Shown: positions 35,446 through 44,359 of the stretch, in pieces
Layout of the letters: the number at the start of each line of letters is the position of its first letter
Position numbering within the stretch: the stretch's first letter is position 1
Source of the DNA: Fluviibacter phosphoraccumulans
GTDB lineage: Bacteria > Pseudomonadota > Gammaproteobacteria > Burkholderiales > Rhodocyclaceae
Assembly (NCBI RefSeq): GCF_016110345.1
Contig: NZ_AP019011.1
Location: forward strand, 1-64,000
Length of the DNA stretch: 64,000 nt
Reading direction: 5' to 3'
Notes under the pieces: generated by a model
What the model saw: the letters and a program-made list of their open reading frames with translations, nothing else
Told to the model about the DNA's origin: nothing
Database searches by the model: none
Translations under genes and position numbers: made by a program

Positions 35446-36852
35446 ATGCGACTGCGAATTGCCCTTGGGCTTCTTTCCCTGTTATCTCTACTGCTGACAC
35501 CCCCGCTGGCGGTGGCGGCGCCCGTCACGGATAACACCTTTGAAACCACGCTGGCTAATGGCATGCGGGTCGTGGTGCGCGAAGATCACCGTGCGCCGAC
35601 GGCTGTACAAATGGTTTGGTATCGCGTCGGCAGTATTGACGAACATGATGGCGTGACTGGCGTGGCGCACGTGACCGAGCACATGATGTTTAAAGGTACG
35701 CCCCGTGTGGGGCCCGGCGAATTTAACCGCCGCGTGGCGTCGGTAGGTGGGCGTGACAATGCCTTCACCAGTACGGATTACACCGCCTACTTTCAGCAGG
35801 TGCCGGCCAGCCAGTTGAAGGCTGTTATGGTCCTGGAAGCTGATCGGATGCGCCACCTGACGCTGGAACCGACCGGTTACAGCAAGGAAATTCAGGTGAT
35901 TATGGAAGAGCGCCGGATGCGCACCGACGATCAGTCCAGTGCCCGCGTCCACGAAGCGATGAATGCCGTGGCCTGGCAGGCGCACCCGTACCGCCGGCCG
36001 GTGATTGGGTGGATGAGCGATCTGGAACAGATGACGGTGGCTGATGTGCGGGATTGGTATCGCCGTTGGTATGTGCCTAACAATGCCACGCTGGTGGTGG
36101 TGGGGGATGTGAATCACCAGCAGGTCTTTGGCTGGGCGAAACAGACTTATGGGGCGATTCCGGCGCGGGCGTTGCCGGCGCGCAAACAGTACGAGGAGCC
36201 CGTGCAGACCGGACAACGGCAACTGGAAGTCAAGGCACCCGCCGATTTACCATTGCTGGTCATGGGCTGGAAAGCGCCACGGTTGAATGATCCGCGCAAA
36301 GACATGGACCCTTATGCGCTAGAGATGTTGGCGCAGATTCTGGATGGCCACGACGCCGCCCGCTTGCCAACAGCATTGGTGCGGGAGCAGCAGGTTGCCG
36401 TGTCCATTGACACCAGTTACGACAGCACCAATCGCGGGCCGTCTATGTTTATGGTGCAGGCATCGCCGCGTCCGGGGCATACCGTTGAGCAGCTGGAACA
36501 GTCGATTCGTGGGGCGCTCGCCGAGGTCGCCAACAAGGGGGTGACCGATCAAGAGCTGGCGCGGGCACGGAGCCAGTTACGGGCTTCCGAGGTCTATAAA
36601 AAAGACTCGGTGATGGGGCAGGCGATGGAGATTGGTATGTTGGAAACGCTGGGCTATGGCTGGCAGAGCAGCCCCCTAATGCTGGAGAAATTGAACCAGG
36701 TCACCGCTGCCGATGTGCAACGGGTGGCGCAAAGCTATTTTAAGGATGATCAACTCACCATCGCACGGTTGGTGCCGCAACCGCTGGATGCAGCGGCGCT
36801 AGCGGCCCGCGCCAAACGTGCCGAAGCCGTTCAGGCCGGAGGGCGACACTAA
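35446..36852 (+). CDS. M16-family zinc metallopeptidase (catalytic subunit)
   Basis: The 468-residue protein is a pitrilysin/processing-peptidase-like enzyme with a signal peptide (LGLLSLLSLLLTPPLAVAAP), so it should be periplasmic. The inverted zinc motif HVTEH (HxxEH) lies near residue 72, with the downstream glutamate in IMEERRMR. The second half has the usual M16 C-terminal domain. Together with the next gene it forms the active/inactive pair typical of bacterial two-subunit M16 peptidases. TAATG overlap links them. Confidence 0.92.
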   Translation: MRLRIALGLLSLLSLLLTPPLAVAAPVTDNTFETTLANGMRVVVREDHRAPTAVQMVWYRVGSIDEHDGVTGVAHVTEHMMFKGTPRVGPGEFNRRVASVGGRDNAFTSTDYTAYFQQVPASQLKAVMVLEADRMRHLTLEPTGYSKEIQVIMEERRMRTDDQSSARVHEAMNAVAWQAHPYRRPVIGWMSDLEQMTVADVRDWYRRWYVPNNATLVVVGDVNHQQVFGWAKQTYGAIPARALPARKQYEEPVQTGQRQLEVKAPADLPLLVMGWKAPRLNDPRKDMDPYALEMLAQILDGHDAARLPTALVREQQVAVSIDTSYDSTNRGPSMFMVQASPRPGHTVEQLEQSIRGALAEVANKGVTDQELARARSQLRASEVYKKDSVMGQAMEIGMLETLGYGWQSSPLMLEKLNQVTAADVQRVAQSYFKDDQLTIARLVPQPLDAAALAARAKRAEAVQAGGRH

Positions 36853-38162
36853 TGACTAGGATGAACCAGTGGTTAACGTGGCCTATCGTACTGGCGGCCG
36901 CCTTATTGAGCGCTCAAGTCCTCGCTGCCCCGGTGCAGTCTTGGACAACGCCACAAGGGACGCGGGTTTACTTCATTGAAACCCATGCGTTGCCTATCGT
37001 CGATGTGCAGATCAGTTTTCTGGCGGGCGCTGCGTTTGATCCGCCCGCACTGACCGGAGTGGCGTCAATGACGGCCAGTCTGCTCGATCAGGGGGCGGGT
37101 GAACGTAACGAAAAAGAAGTAGCTGAAACCTTAGCCGATATCGGTGCGCAAATGTCTTCAGGGGCCGGCATGGATAGCGCTTCAGTCAGCCTGCGGACCT
37201 TGTCCGATCCAGAGCGCCGCGCAACCGCTGTGGCGCTGATGGTGGACGCGCTGACGCGTCCACATTTTGACGGCGCGGTGTTCAAGCGTGATCAGGCGCG
37301 TAGCGTTGCTGGTTTGAAGGAAGCGTTGACGAAGCCGCAGGTCTTGTCGCAGCGTGCTTATATGGCAGCGATCTATCCAGACCATCCCTATGGCCGTCTG
37401 ACAACACCGGAATCGCTTGCCCAGATGAATCGTTCTGACGTGGAACGTTTCTGGCGGCAGCATTACAGTGCAGCCCGCGCCAGCGTGGCTTTGGTTGGCG
37501 ACCTCACCCGAGCAGAAGCCGAAGCCTTGGCGATTCGTCTGACTGAAGCGTTACCGGCGGATCAGGCCGATGTGCCCCGCACGTTACCCAAGCCAGCGCC
37601 TACCGTTGCCAAAACGGTGCGGGTGGATCATCCGGCCTCGCAGGCGCATTTGTTAGTGGGCATGCCCTCAGTGGCGCGCGATGACGCGGAGCAGATCGCG
37701 CTACAGGTAGGTAATTACACGTTGGGTGGGGGCGGTTTCGTGTCGTTGCTGACCAAGTCCGTGCGTGAAGACCGCGGTTACGCCTACAGTGTGTACAGCT
37801 ATTTCGACCCCAAGCTGGTTGAAGGCCCATTCACGATTGGTTTGGAGACGAAACGATCTCAAGCCGACGATGCACTCAAGGTGGTTAATACGGTGCTGGG
37901 TGATTTCTTGCAGCGCGGGCCAACGGCCGCACAGCTAAAAGCCGCTCAGGATAATATTGCTGGCGGCTTTGCCTTGCGCATTGATTCCAATAGCAAGCTG
38001 GCGGCGAACCTCGGGGTGATGGCGTTTTACGGATTGCCAACTGACTGGCTGGAAAAATACCCGGAACGGGTACGTGCGTTAACCCCAGAAGCTATTCGCG
38101 AGGCCTTCCAGAAACACGTGAAACCCGAACAGCTGGTTACGGTGCGCACAGCGGCAGACTAA
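36852..38162 (+). CDS. M16-family peptidase-like protein (non-catalytic partner)
   Basis: The 436-residue protein has a signal peptide (LTWPIVLAAALLSAQVLAA) and the M16 fold, but the HxxEH motif is absent: the matching segment reads VASMTASLLDQGAG. It keeps the C-terminal features, including GGGGFVSLLTKSVREDRGYAYSVYS as two adjoining segments, which in the family contacts substrate. It should pair with the catalytic subunit encoded just upstream (start and stop share one base). Target proteins are unknown. Confidence 0.9.
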   Translation: MTRMNQWLTWPIVLAAALLSAQVLAAPVQSWTTPQGTRVYFIETHALPIVDVQISFLAGAAFDPPALTGVASMTASLLDQGAGERNEKEVAETLADIGAQMSSGAGMDSASVSLRTLSDPERRATAVALMVDALTRPHFDGAVFKRDQARSVAGLKEALTKPQVLSQRAYMAAIYPDHPYGRLTTPESLAQMNRSDVERFWRQHYSAARASVALVGDLTRAEAEALAIRLTEALPADQADVPRTLPKPAPTVAKTVRVDHPASQAHLLVGMPSVARDDAEQIALQVGNYTLGGGGFVSLLTKSVREDRGYAYSVYSYFDPKLVEGPFTIGLETKRSQADDALKVVNTVLGDFLQRGPTAAQLKAAQDNIAGGFALRIDSNSKLAANLGVMAFYGLPTDWLEKYPERVRALTPEAIREAFQKHVKPEQLVTVRTAAD

Positions 38163-38164
38163 GC

Positions 38165-38752
38165 ATGGCCAAGTCTGTAGTCTCAACGCGCCCGAACCAG
38201 GTGCGCATCATCGGTGGCAAGCATCGTGGCCGAAAATTGCCGGTTGCCGATGCACCAGGGTTACGGCCAACGCCGGATCGGGTGCGGGAGACTTTGTTTA
38301 ACTGGCTGGGCCAGAATCTGTCGGGTTGGCATTGCTTGGATCTCTTTGCTGGATCGGGCGCGCTGGGTTTTGAAGCGGCTTCACGTGGTGCAGCATCCGT
38401 TGTGCTGGTCGAGCAGGCACCCGCCGTTGCGCGGATTTTGCAAACGGCTGTCGCGGCGCTCAAGGAGCCGGCGCTCAGCCTGGTCTGCACGGATGCACTG
38501 GCGTACCTCAAAAAACCGGACATTCATCCGCTGGATCTTGTCTTTATAGACCCGCCCTATGGACAGGGGTGGCTGGATCGGATCATCATGCCGGTGTTAC
38601 CGCATCTGGCCGAAGATGCTCGGCTATATGTCGAGGCGGAGTTGGCCTTGCCCGATGCGCTGGCGCCGGGGTTTACGTGTTTAAAACGCGGGCAGGCTGG
38701 CCAAGTGCATTATCATCTTTACTCTTTCGAGACTTCTACCGGATCTGCCTGA
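38165..38752 (+). CDS. rsmD: 16S rRNA (guanine966-N2)-methyltransferase RsmD
   Basis: RsmD methylates G966 of 16S rRNA. The 195-residue protein opens with VRIIGGKHRGRKLPV and has the SAM-binding loop DLFAGSGALGFEAASRGA and the catalytic FIDPPYG. It starts two bases after the M16 partner gene and ends one base before coaD. The rsmD-coaD pair is a common arrangement. Confidence 0.95.
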   Translation: MAKSVVSTRPNQVRIIGGKHRGRKLPVADAPGLRPTPDRVRETLFNWLGQNLSGWHCLDLFAGSGALGFEAASRGAASVVLVEQAPAVARILQTAVAALKEPALSLVCTDALAYLKKPDIHPLDLVFIDPPYGQGWLDRIIMPVLPHLAEDARLYVEAELALPDALAPGFTCLKRGQAGQVHYHLYSFETSTGSA

Positions 38753-38753
38753 C

Positions 38754-39254
38754 ATGCTGAAACGTGAAATCGCTATTTACCCGGGCACTTTTGATCCGCT
38801 GACCTGTGGTCACGAAGATCTCGTGCGCCGTGCCGCCGGGCTGTTCGACGAAGTGGTGCTGGCCATTGCCGAAAGCCGTTCGAAGTCGCCGGTGTTCAGT
38901 CTGCAAGAGCGAATTGATATGGCGAAGGTGGCCTTGGCGCCGTTGGAGAACGTTCGTGTGGTCGGGTTTGATGGCCTGCTGATGGATTTTGTGCATGAAC
39001 AGAATGCCAAAGTGATGATTCGCGGCTTGCGTGCGGTGTCTGATTTTGAATATGAGTTCCAGATGGCGGGTATGAATCGTCGGCTTTATCCGGAAGTCGA
39101 GACCGTATTCCTCACGCCGGGGGAGCGTCATATGTTCGTTTCCGCCACGATGGTGCGTGAAATCGCGCGCCTGGGCGGCGATGTGAGTTCTTTTGTGTCG
39201 CCGCATATCAACGGGTGCTTTGTGGCACGTGGCTGGGGAAAGGCTGTCGCCTGA
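38754..39254 (+). CDS. coaD: Phosphopantetheine adenylyltransferase CoaD
   Basis: CoaD makes dephospho-CoA from 4'-phosphopantetheine and ATP. The 166-residue protein has YPGTFDPLTCGHEDLVRRA, in which TCGH is the TxGH adenylyltransferase motif, the GLRAVSDFEYEFQMAGMNR substrate segment and the C-terminal VSATMVREIA motif. It directly follows rsmD. Confidence 0.96.
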   Translation: MLKREIAIYPGTFDPLTCGHEDLVRRAAGLFDEVVLAIAESRSKSPVFSLQERIDMAKVALAPLENVRVVGFDGLLMDFVHEQNAKVMIRGLRAVSDFEYEFQMAGMNRRLYPEVETVFLTPGERHMFVSATMVREIARLGGDVSSFVSPHINGCFVARGWGKAVA

Positions 39255-39337
39255 AGGCTATGGGCTGGCTAAAAAACGTGCAATCAGAGACAATTCGCCC
39301 CTAATTTCCCTCTTCAATCGTTGTCCAGGAGTCTGCT

Positions 39338-39586
39338 ATGTCGCTCATGATTACCGATGAGTGCATCAATTGTGATGTCTGTGAACCTGAATGCCCGAAC
39401 GAGGCAATCTCGCAGGGTCCGGAAATCTATGTGATCGATCCGAATAAATGCACCGAATGTGTCGGCCACTATGATGAGCCCCAGTGTCAGCAAGTGTGCC
39501 CGGTGGATTGCATTCCGAAGGATCCGACGCATGAAGAAAACCAGGAACAGTTGTGGGCTAAATACGAAAAGCTGACTGGTAAGTAA
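39338..39586 (+). CDS. fdx: YfhL-type 4Fe-4S ferredoxin
   Basis: The 82-residue protein carries two 4Fe-4S cluster motifs: CINCDVCEPECP and CTECVGHYDEPQCQQVCPVDC with the insertion between the second and third cysteines that marks the YfhL/Allochromatium-type ferredoxins. The acidic C-terminal extension (residues about 63-82) is also typical. A ribosome site (CCAGGAG) lies nine bases before the ATG. Neighbourhood with coaD is common in betaproteobacteria. The electron partner is unknown. Confidence 0.93.
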   Translation: MSLMITDECINCDVCEPECPNEAISQGPEIYVIDPNKCTECVGHYDEPQCQQVCPVDCIPKDPTHEENQEQLWAKYEKLTGK

Positions 39587-39623
39587 TGAGAATAGGCAGG
39601 CTCGCCGAGACGCCTGCCTCGTT

Positions 39624-39784
39624 CAGACGCCGCTGCGCGCCGATTCACTCCGCAAGCGCATCGGCTAACCTGTTTGACCGCAAGCGGTGTCTTTGTGGTG
39701 TTCGGTGTGCGTGAGCAGTAAACCTCGGCTAAGCGCTGTCATGCGGTTGTGCGAGAGGAGCGAATCGGCGCGCAGCGGCGTCTG
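39624..39784. repeat. Long inverted repeat (MITE/REP-like) between ferredoxin and mutM
   Basis: A perfect 23-bp inverted repeat occupies 39624-39646 and 39762-39784. With three or four mismatches the arms extend to about 33 bp (39619-39651 and 39757-39789). The 115-base centre holds a direct repeat (CGGCTAA at two places) and more complementary pieces. No open frame is supported. It lies between convergent genes and may be a palindromic mobile element or an intercistronic repeat. Confidence 0.7.
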
Positions 39785-39825
39785 AGCGACGTTTGCGCAA
39801 CTGTGTGGCAGCTGCTTCTTCCGGC

Positions 39826-40662
39826 CTATTTCTGGCAGTGTGGGCAATAAAACGTTGATCGTCCGGCCTGGCGGATTCGTCTCACCGGTTTGCCACAACC
39901 TACGCAAGCTTGCCCCTCTCGTTCGTAAACCGCGCATTGCAACTGGAAGCAACCGGCACCGCCATCAGAGTGCACATAGTCTCTGACGCTGGAGCCGCCG
40001 GAAGCAACTGCCGCCGATAGCGTCTGTTTAACCGCATCCGCTAATAAATCGCAGCGCGTGGCACTAATGCGTTGTGCGGCACGCAGGGGTGAGATCCCAG
40101 ATAGAAAAAGGCTCTCAGCCGCGTAGATGTTGCCGATGCCTACAACCAGGTGGCTATCCATCAGCACGGGTTTGATGGGGCCGCTGCGCTTGTGCAGATA
40201 TTCATGTAGCCAGGCCCCGTTAAAGATGTCTTCTAGGGGCTCAACGCCAAGCACCGCCATCAATGGATGCGCCATCAGCGGTGTTGCATCATCGTGCCAG
40301 AGTAGGGCGCCGAATCGCCTGGGGTCACGCAATCGCAGAATCTTTTCGCCGAAAGCAATGTCCACATGGTCGTGCGTTTGGGGTGGCGTTTCTGGCGTGA
40401 CGATGCGCAGGCTGCCCGACATGCCCAAGTGAAGAATCAGTGTGGCTGTGTTGTCCTCTGGCAATTTGTCAATGTCGAACAACAGATACTTGCCGCGACG
40501 GCGTATCTCTTTCAGGCGAGCGCCTTGCAACCGCTGGTTCAGGTTTCCGGGCAGCGGGTAGCGTAGTTTGGGCGTGCGCGTGACGGCGCCGGTGATCCGG
40601 CGGCCGGTTAGCTCGGGTACGAGGCCGAGTCGGCTGACTTCTACCTCAGGTAATTCGGGCAT
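39826..40662 (-). CDS. mutM: Formamidopyrimidine-DNA glycosylase MutM (Fpg)
   Basis: Fpg removes 8-oxoguanine and formamidopyrimidines and nicks the site. The 278-residue protein starts MPELPEVEV, with the catalytic proline at position 2 and glutamate at 3. It has the H2TH helix pair (GNIYAAESLFLSGISP) and ends in the C4 zinc finger CVGCGKPVRRIRQAGRSTFYCPHC (first Cys pair CVGC, second CPHC). It is divergent from the TPR gene, 63 bases apart. Confidence 0.96.
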   Translation of the reverse strand: MPELPEVEVSRLGLVPELTGRRITGAVTRTPKLRYPLPGNLNQRLQGARLKEIRRRGKYLLFDIDKLPEDNTATLILHLGMSGSLRIVTPETPPQTHDHVDIAFGEKILRLRDPRRFGALLWHDDATPLMAHPLMAVLGVEPLEDIFNGAWLHEYLHKRSGPIKPVLMDSHLVVGIGNIYAAESLFLSGISPLRAAQRISATRCDLLADAVKQTLSAAVASGGSSVRDYVHSDGGAGCFQLQCAVYEREGQACVGCGKPVRRIRQAGRSTFYCPHCQK

Positions 40663-40725
40663 CCGGGGGTTCCTGTGGCTATATTTCAGTGAAAAGCGCT
40701 TAAGAAGGGATAAGATAACGCCACC

Positions 40726-42543
40726 ATGCCGTTCAGACCAAGTTTTTTGTTATCTCGCCGCGAAATTGCCTTCAGCGGGCGCGTGCCCCTTCAATGTTGT
40801 AGCTTGCTGGCTGCATTGCTGGTAGCTGGCGCCGCCCGTGCCGAGCTTCCTGCTACAACCCCGGTTATGGCGACAGTCGATACACCGGCACAGGTCGTGT
40901 TTGAAGTGGTGCTGGCTGAGATCGCGCTAAAGCGCGATAAGCCACAGGTAGCACTGGCGGCTTATGCCGATCTGGCACTGAAATACAACGATCCAGAAAT
41001 CTTTCGCCGGACTTTTGAAGTCGCCGCGCTGAATCGTCAGCCAGAGCTCATGTTGGAGGCGGCCCGTCTTTGGGTCGAGAAAGAGCCGGATTCGACAGAA
41101 GCCTTAAACATTCTGGCATCGACGCAGCTGCTACTGGGCCGCTATGCCGAAGCGCAGCCGATTCTATTACGTTACTTTGCGTTGTTGCCGGAGGATCGGC
41201 GCTCGCAGGAGTTCTTGCGTCTGGGGCAACGCTTCCCGGCGCAGGCTGACCCGCAGCGCATTCTGAAACTGATTGATGCAGTCACCGCGTCCTATCAGTC
41301 CGTGCCGGATGCGCAGTTGGCACGTGCGCAGGCCGCACTACGGGCAGGGGATGATGCCATGGCGCTGGAAGCCGTGCAGCGTGCGCGACGGCTACAGCCC
41401 GATTCTGAGCCCGGCGTGCTGCTCTACGCACAAATTCTTTCCAAGCGTTCCCCGGTTGCCGCGCTCAATGCGCTGGCGGATTATTTGTCGACCTACCCGA
41501 ATGCGTCGTCGATTCGTGCCATTTATGCCCAGCAATTACTGGTGGCCGACAAGTCGGCCGATGCCCGGGCGCAACTGCAGATTCTGGTGGCTCAAGCGGG
41601 GATTGGCCCGGAACCATTGTTTGCCGCTGCGGCCATTGCTATTCAGGCGCAGGATCCACCCTTGGCGATTCGGGGTTTGCAGCGCCTTTTAACGATGGAT
41701 TCGGTTGACGCCTCGCTCATTGAATATAACCTGGGACTGGCCTACGAAAGCCAGGGGGAGCTCGCCAAGAGCCGAGCCGAGCAGCAAGGCGAGGCAACGG
41801 CTGATGCGGATGCCGTAGTGCATTACCTCAAGGTGTTGCCGGGTGAGTACTATGTGGCTGCGCGTATGCGGGCTGCAAATCTGCTGGCCCGCCAGGGAGA
41901 CCTGGATGCGGCACGCGCCCTGCTGCAAACAACACCGGCCAGAGACAGTGCAACGCGTGCTGAACTGGTGATCGGAGAAGCTACCTTAGTTAGAGATAGC
42001 GGTGATGTGGCTGGCGCTTTTCGTCTGGTCGATGCGGCGTTGAAGAAAGACCCAGCGAGCATCTTGTTGCGCTATGAGCGTGGCATGCTGGCTGAACGTT
42101 CAGGCCAGATGGCGCTGTTCGAGCAAAGTATGCGCGAGGTGATCAAGCGTGATCCCAAATACGCGCAGGCCTATAACGCGCTTGGCTTTACCTACGCGGA
42201 TCGCAACATGCATCTTAAAGAATCTCGAGTGCTGCTCGAAAAAGCGCTATCCCTATCGCCGAATGACCCGTTTATTCTCGATAGCATGGGCTGGCTCTAC
42301 TATCGGGAAAAGAATTATTCCGTGGCGCTGGAGTTTCTGAATCGGGCGGTCTCGCTGAGACAGGATCCGGAGATCATTGAGCATCAGATCGTCGTGCTCA
42401 AAGCGATGGGCCGCGATGATGAGGCCATCCGAATCTGGCGCGCCGGACTGCAGCAGTTTCCGGACAGCAAAGAGTTGCGTGCCAGGGGCAAAGCGCTGGG
42501 GTTGGATCGCGCATTGCCGTTGCCGCCGAGTCAGTCGCTGTGA
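40726..42543 (+). CDS. TPR-repeat protein, probably exported
   Basis: The 605-residue protein begins with an unusually long signal-like N-terminus (residues about 1-39, with LLAALLVAGAARA) and then has many tetratricopeptide repeats, clearest at about 455-560 (YAQAYNALGFTYAD, FILDSMGWLYYREKN). Such proteins precede lolB in many betaproteobacteria; a role in outer-membrane or lipoprotein assembly is plausible but unproven. The lolB ATG overlaps the stop by one base (TGATG), so expression is coupled. Confidence 0.85.
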   Translation: MPFRPSFLLSRREIAFSGRVPLQCCSLLAALLVAGAARAELPATTPVMATVDTPAQVVFEVVLAEIALKRDKPQVALAAYADLALKYNDPEIFRRTFEVAALNRQPELMLEAARLWVEKEPDSTEALNILASTQLLLGRYAEAQPILLRYFALLPEDRRSQEFLRLGQRFPAQADPQRILKLIDAVTASYQSVPDAQLARAQAALRAGDDAMALEAVQRARRLQPDSEPGVLLYAQILSKRSPVAALNALADYLSTYPNASSIRAIYAQQLLVADKSADARAQLQILVAQAGIGPEPLFAAAAIAIQAQDPPLAIRGLQRLLTMDSVDASLIEYNLGLAYESQGELAKSRAEQQGEATADADAVVHYLKVLPGEYYVAARMRAANLLARQGDLDAARALLQTTPARDSATRAELVIGEATLVRDSGDVAGAFRLVDAALKKDPASILLRYERGMLAERSGQMALFEQSMREVIKRDPKYAQAYNALGFTYADRNMHLKESRVLLEKALSLSPNDPFILDSMGWLYYREKNYSVALEFLNRAVSLRQDPEIIEHQIVVLKAMGRDDEAIRIWRAGLQQFPDSKELRARGKALGLDRALPLPPSQSL

Positions 42544-43169
42544 TGCGACGCGGGTTACGGTGGTTGTCGATAAGCGGCTTCCTGTTTATCAGTGCCTGTG
42601 CGCATGTGCCGGGGCCGGAGCAGGGTGGAAACAGCGCGCTGCAAAACGACGTCCGCCAATGGCAACTCGGTGGGCGTTTTGTTGCCGGGCAGCGGCAGTC
42701 GGCTGCGGCGGGTGATGTGGCGTCGGATCCCGTGGCGGGCCGTTTTGCCTGGCAGCACCAGGGCAATGACGACACGCTGTGGCTGATCGGGCCGGTAGGC
42801 AATACCCTGGCAAAAGTCGAGATTGCGCCAACCCTTGTTCGTTGGCAGGACGCTACCGGCAAACGTGGTGAGGCGACCGATCTGCGGGCGCTGGGTGAGT
42901 CCTTGGCGGGTATCCGGCTACCCGATGTTGCGGCCGAATCCTGGTTACGTGGCCGCTGGGCTAAAGCGGCTGTGCACGCACGCGATGCGGATGGCCGAGT
43001 CCTGACGGCCGGCGCGCGCGGCTGGGTCTTTGAATACCGTTACGGCGCACCCGCGCCCGTTAACTGGCCGCTGGCGATTGAAGGCACGGGTCCGGATGGT
43101 CTTTGGTTGCGTATCGCCCTCACGGAATGGGACGGGGTCAGCGACCCGGCCGATCTGCCGACGCCCTGA
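42543..43169 (+). CDS. lolB: Outer-membrane lipoprotein receptor LolB
   Basis: LolB accepts lipoproteins from LolA and inserts them in the outer membrane. The 208-residue precursor has a lipobox (FISAC) near residue 19 and the LolB core with WQLGGRFVAG, GRFAWQHQGNDDTLWLIGPVGN and the later GWVFEYRYGAP. The identification rests partly on its place between a TPR gene and ispE, the standard lolB-ispE order. ATG at 42543 is preferred to GTG at 42540. Confidence 0.9.
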   Translation: MRRGLRWLSISGFLFISACAHVPGPEQGGNSALQNDVRQWQLGGRFVAGQRQSAAAGDVASDPVAGRFAWQHQGNDDTLWLIGPVGNTLAKVEIAPTLVRWQDATGKRGEATDLRALGESLAGIRLPDVAAESWLRGRWAKAAVHARDADGRVLTAGARGWVFEYRYGAPAPVNWPLAIEGTGPDGLWLRIALTEWDGVSDPADLPTP

Positions 43170-43175
43170 TGACCT

Positions 43176-44093
43176 ATGAGTTTCAAGACGCCCGCTCCGC
43201 TGCCCGATCCGCAACAGGCCATGCGATGGAACTGGTCTACGCGCTATCCCGCACCGGCCAAGCTTAATCTTTTTTTGCATGTTACCGGACAGCGGGTGGA
43301 TGGTTATCACACGCTACAAACCCTGTTTCGTTTTGTCGCGCTTTACGACACGCTCCGGTTTGTACCGCGTAGCGATGATCGGGTGGTGCTCGCTAATCCG
43401 ATCCCCGGGGTTGCACCAGAAACCGATCTCACCGTGCGGGCGGCCGAGGCCTTGCGGCGGGCTGCGGGCATCCGGGATGGCGTCACCATCCATTTGCTCA
43501 AACGCCTGCCGATGGGCGGGGGGCTGGGCGGTGGCAGTTCCGATGCGGCGACTGTGCTCTTGGCGCTGAATTATCTGTGGCGATTAGGAGCGAGTCAGGC
43601 CGAATTGCAGACGCTGGCCTTGCCGCTGGGCGCGGATGTGCCGGTATTCGTTTTCGGGCAATCGGCTTTTGCCGAAGGTGTCGGTGAGGCCTTGTCGCCC
43701 GTAGCCTTGCCGCCCGCTTGGTATTTAATCCTGCATCCTGGGGTTGCCGTGCCCACTGCCCGTATTTTTACGGCGCCGGATTTAACGCGGGACACGCCGC
43801 CGATTGAAGCGCGCGCCTGGGCCGATGCAATGGTTCGGGGCGTCGGCACCAACGACCTGGAAGCGGTGGCGGTCGCCCTGTACCCTGAGGTTGGCGTGGC
43901 GTTGGATTGGCTACGGGCGCAGCCTGAAACCTCTGGGCGGATCCGCATGACGGGTTCCGGTGCCTGTGTTTTTGCCGTGTTTGACGATGAGCAAACCGCG
44001 CAGGCCGTTCAACAACGACTACCAGCCGCCTGGCAAGGCTGGGTTTGCGCCGGGTTGGACCAACACCCGCTGCACGAGCTGATCCCCGTTTAA
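43176..44093 (+). CDS. ispE: 4-diphosphocytidyl-2-C-methyl-D-erythritol kinase IspE
   Basis: IspE phosphorylates CDP-methylerythritol in the MEP isoprenoid pathway. The 305-residue GHMP kinase has YPAPAKLNLFLHVTGQRVDGYH at its start, read as adjoining segments, the ATP loop PMGGGLGGGSSDAATV, and GSGACVFAVF near the end. It follows lolB by six bases and precedes tRNA-Gln and prs, the usual betaproteobacterial order. Confidence 0.96.
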   Translation: MSFKTPAPLPDPQQAMRWNWSTRYPAPAKLNLFLHVTGQRVDGYHTLQTLFRFVALYDTLRFVPRSDDRVVLANPIPGVAPETDLTVRAAEALRRAAGIRDGVTIHLLKRLPMGGGLGGGSSDAATVLLALNYLWRLGASQAELQTLALPLGADVPVFVFGQSAFAEGVGEALSPVALPPAWYLILHPGVAVPTARIFTAPDLTRDTPPIEARAWADAMVRGVGTNDLEAVAVALYPEVGVALDWLRAQPETSGRIRMTGSGACVFAVFDDEQTAQAVQQRLPAAWQGWVCAGLDQHPLHELIPV

Positions 44094-44125
44094 AACCCAA
44101 TCGCATAAAAAGCGTCACAGGGGGC

Positions 44126-44153
44126 TGTGCAAACCTGAAATTTCGGGTACAAT
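44126..44153 (+). promoter_or_regulatory. Candidate promoter for tRNA-Gln and prs
   Basis: A good -10 hexamer TACAAT lies at 44148-44153. The best -35 is TGTGCA, 16 bases upstream, and is weak. A hairpin CTCAACCC/GGGTTGAG at 44160-44181 follows and forms the tRNA leader just before the mature 5' end. Confidence 0.4.
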
Positions 44154-44184
44154 TTCGCCCTCAACCCAGTATGGGGTTGAGTGT

Positions 44185-44261
44185 TGGGGAGTCGCCAAGC
44201 TGGTTAAGGCACCGGATTTTGATTCCGGCATGCGAAGGTTCGAATCCTTCTTCCCCAGCCA
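44185..44261 (+). tRNA. tRNA-Gln (anticodon TTG)
   Basis: The 77-base cloverleaf starts TGGGGAG, has anticodon TTG at 44219-44221, a GAAGG/TTCGAATC T arm, discriminator G and encoded CCA. It lies between ispE and prs, its usual place in this group. Confidence 0.96.
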
Positions 44262-44359
44262 CCGAATTCCGGGCAGTTGCCAGAAGCAGCTGCCCATTTT
44301 GTTTGTAGGCCCGCAGCGTGCCTCCGACGGGCGCCGGACCAAGGGAACCAGAGGACGCC

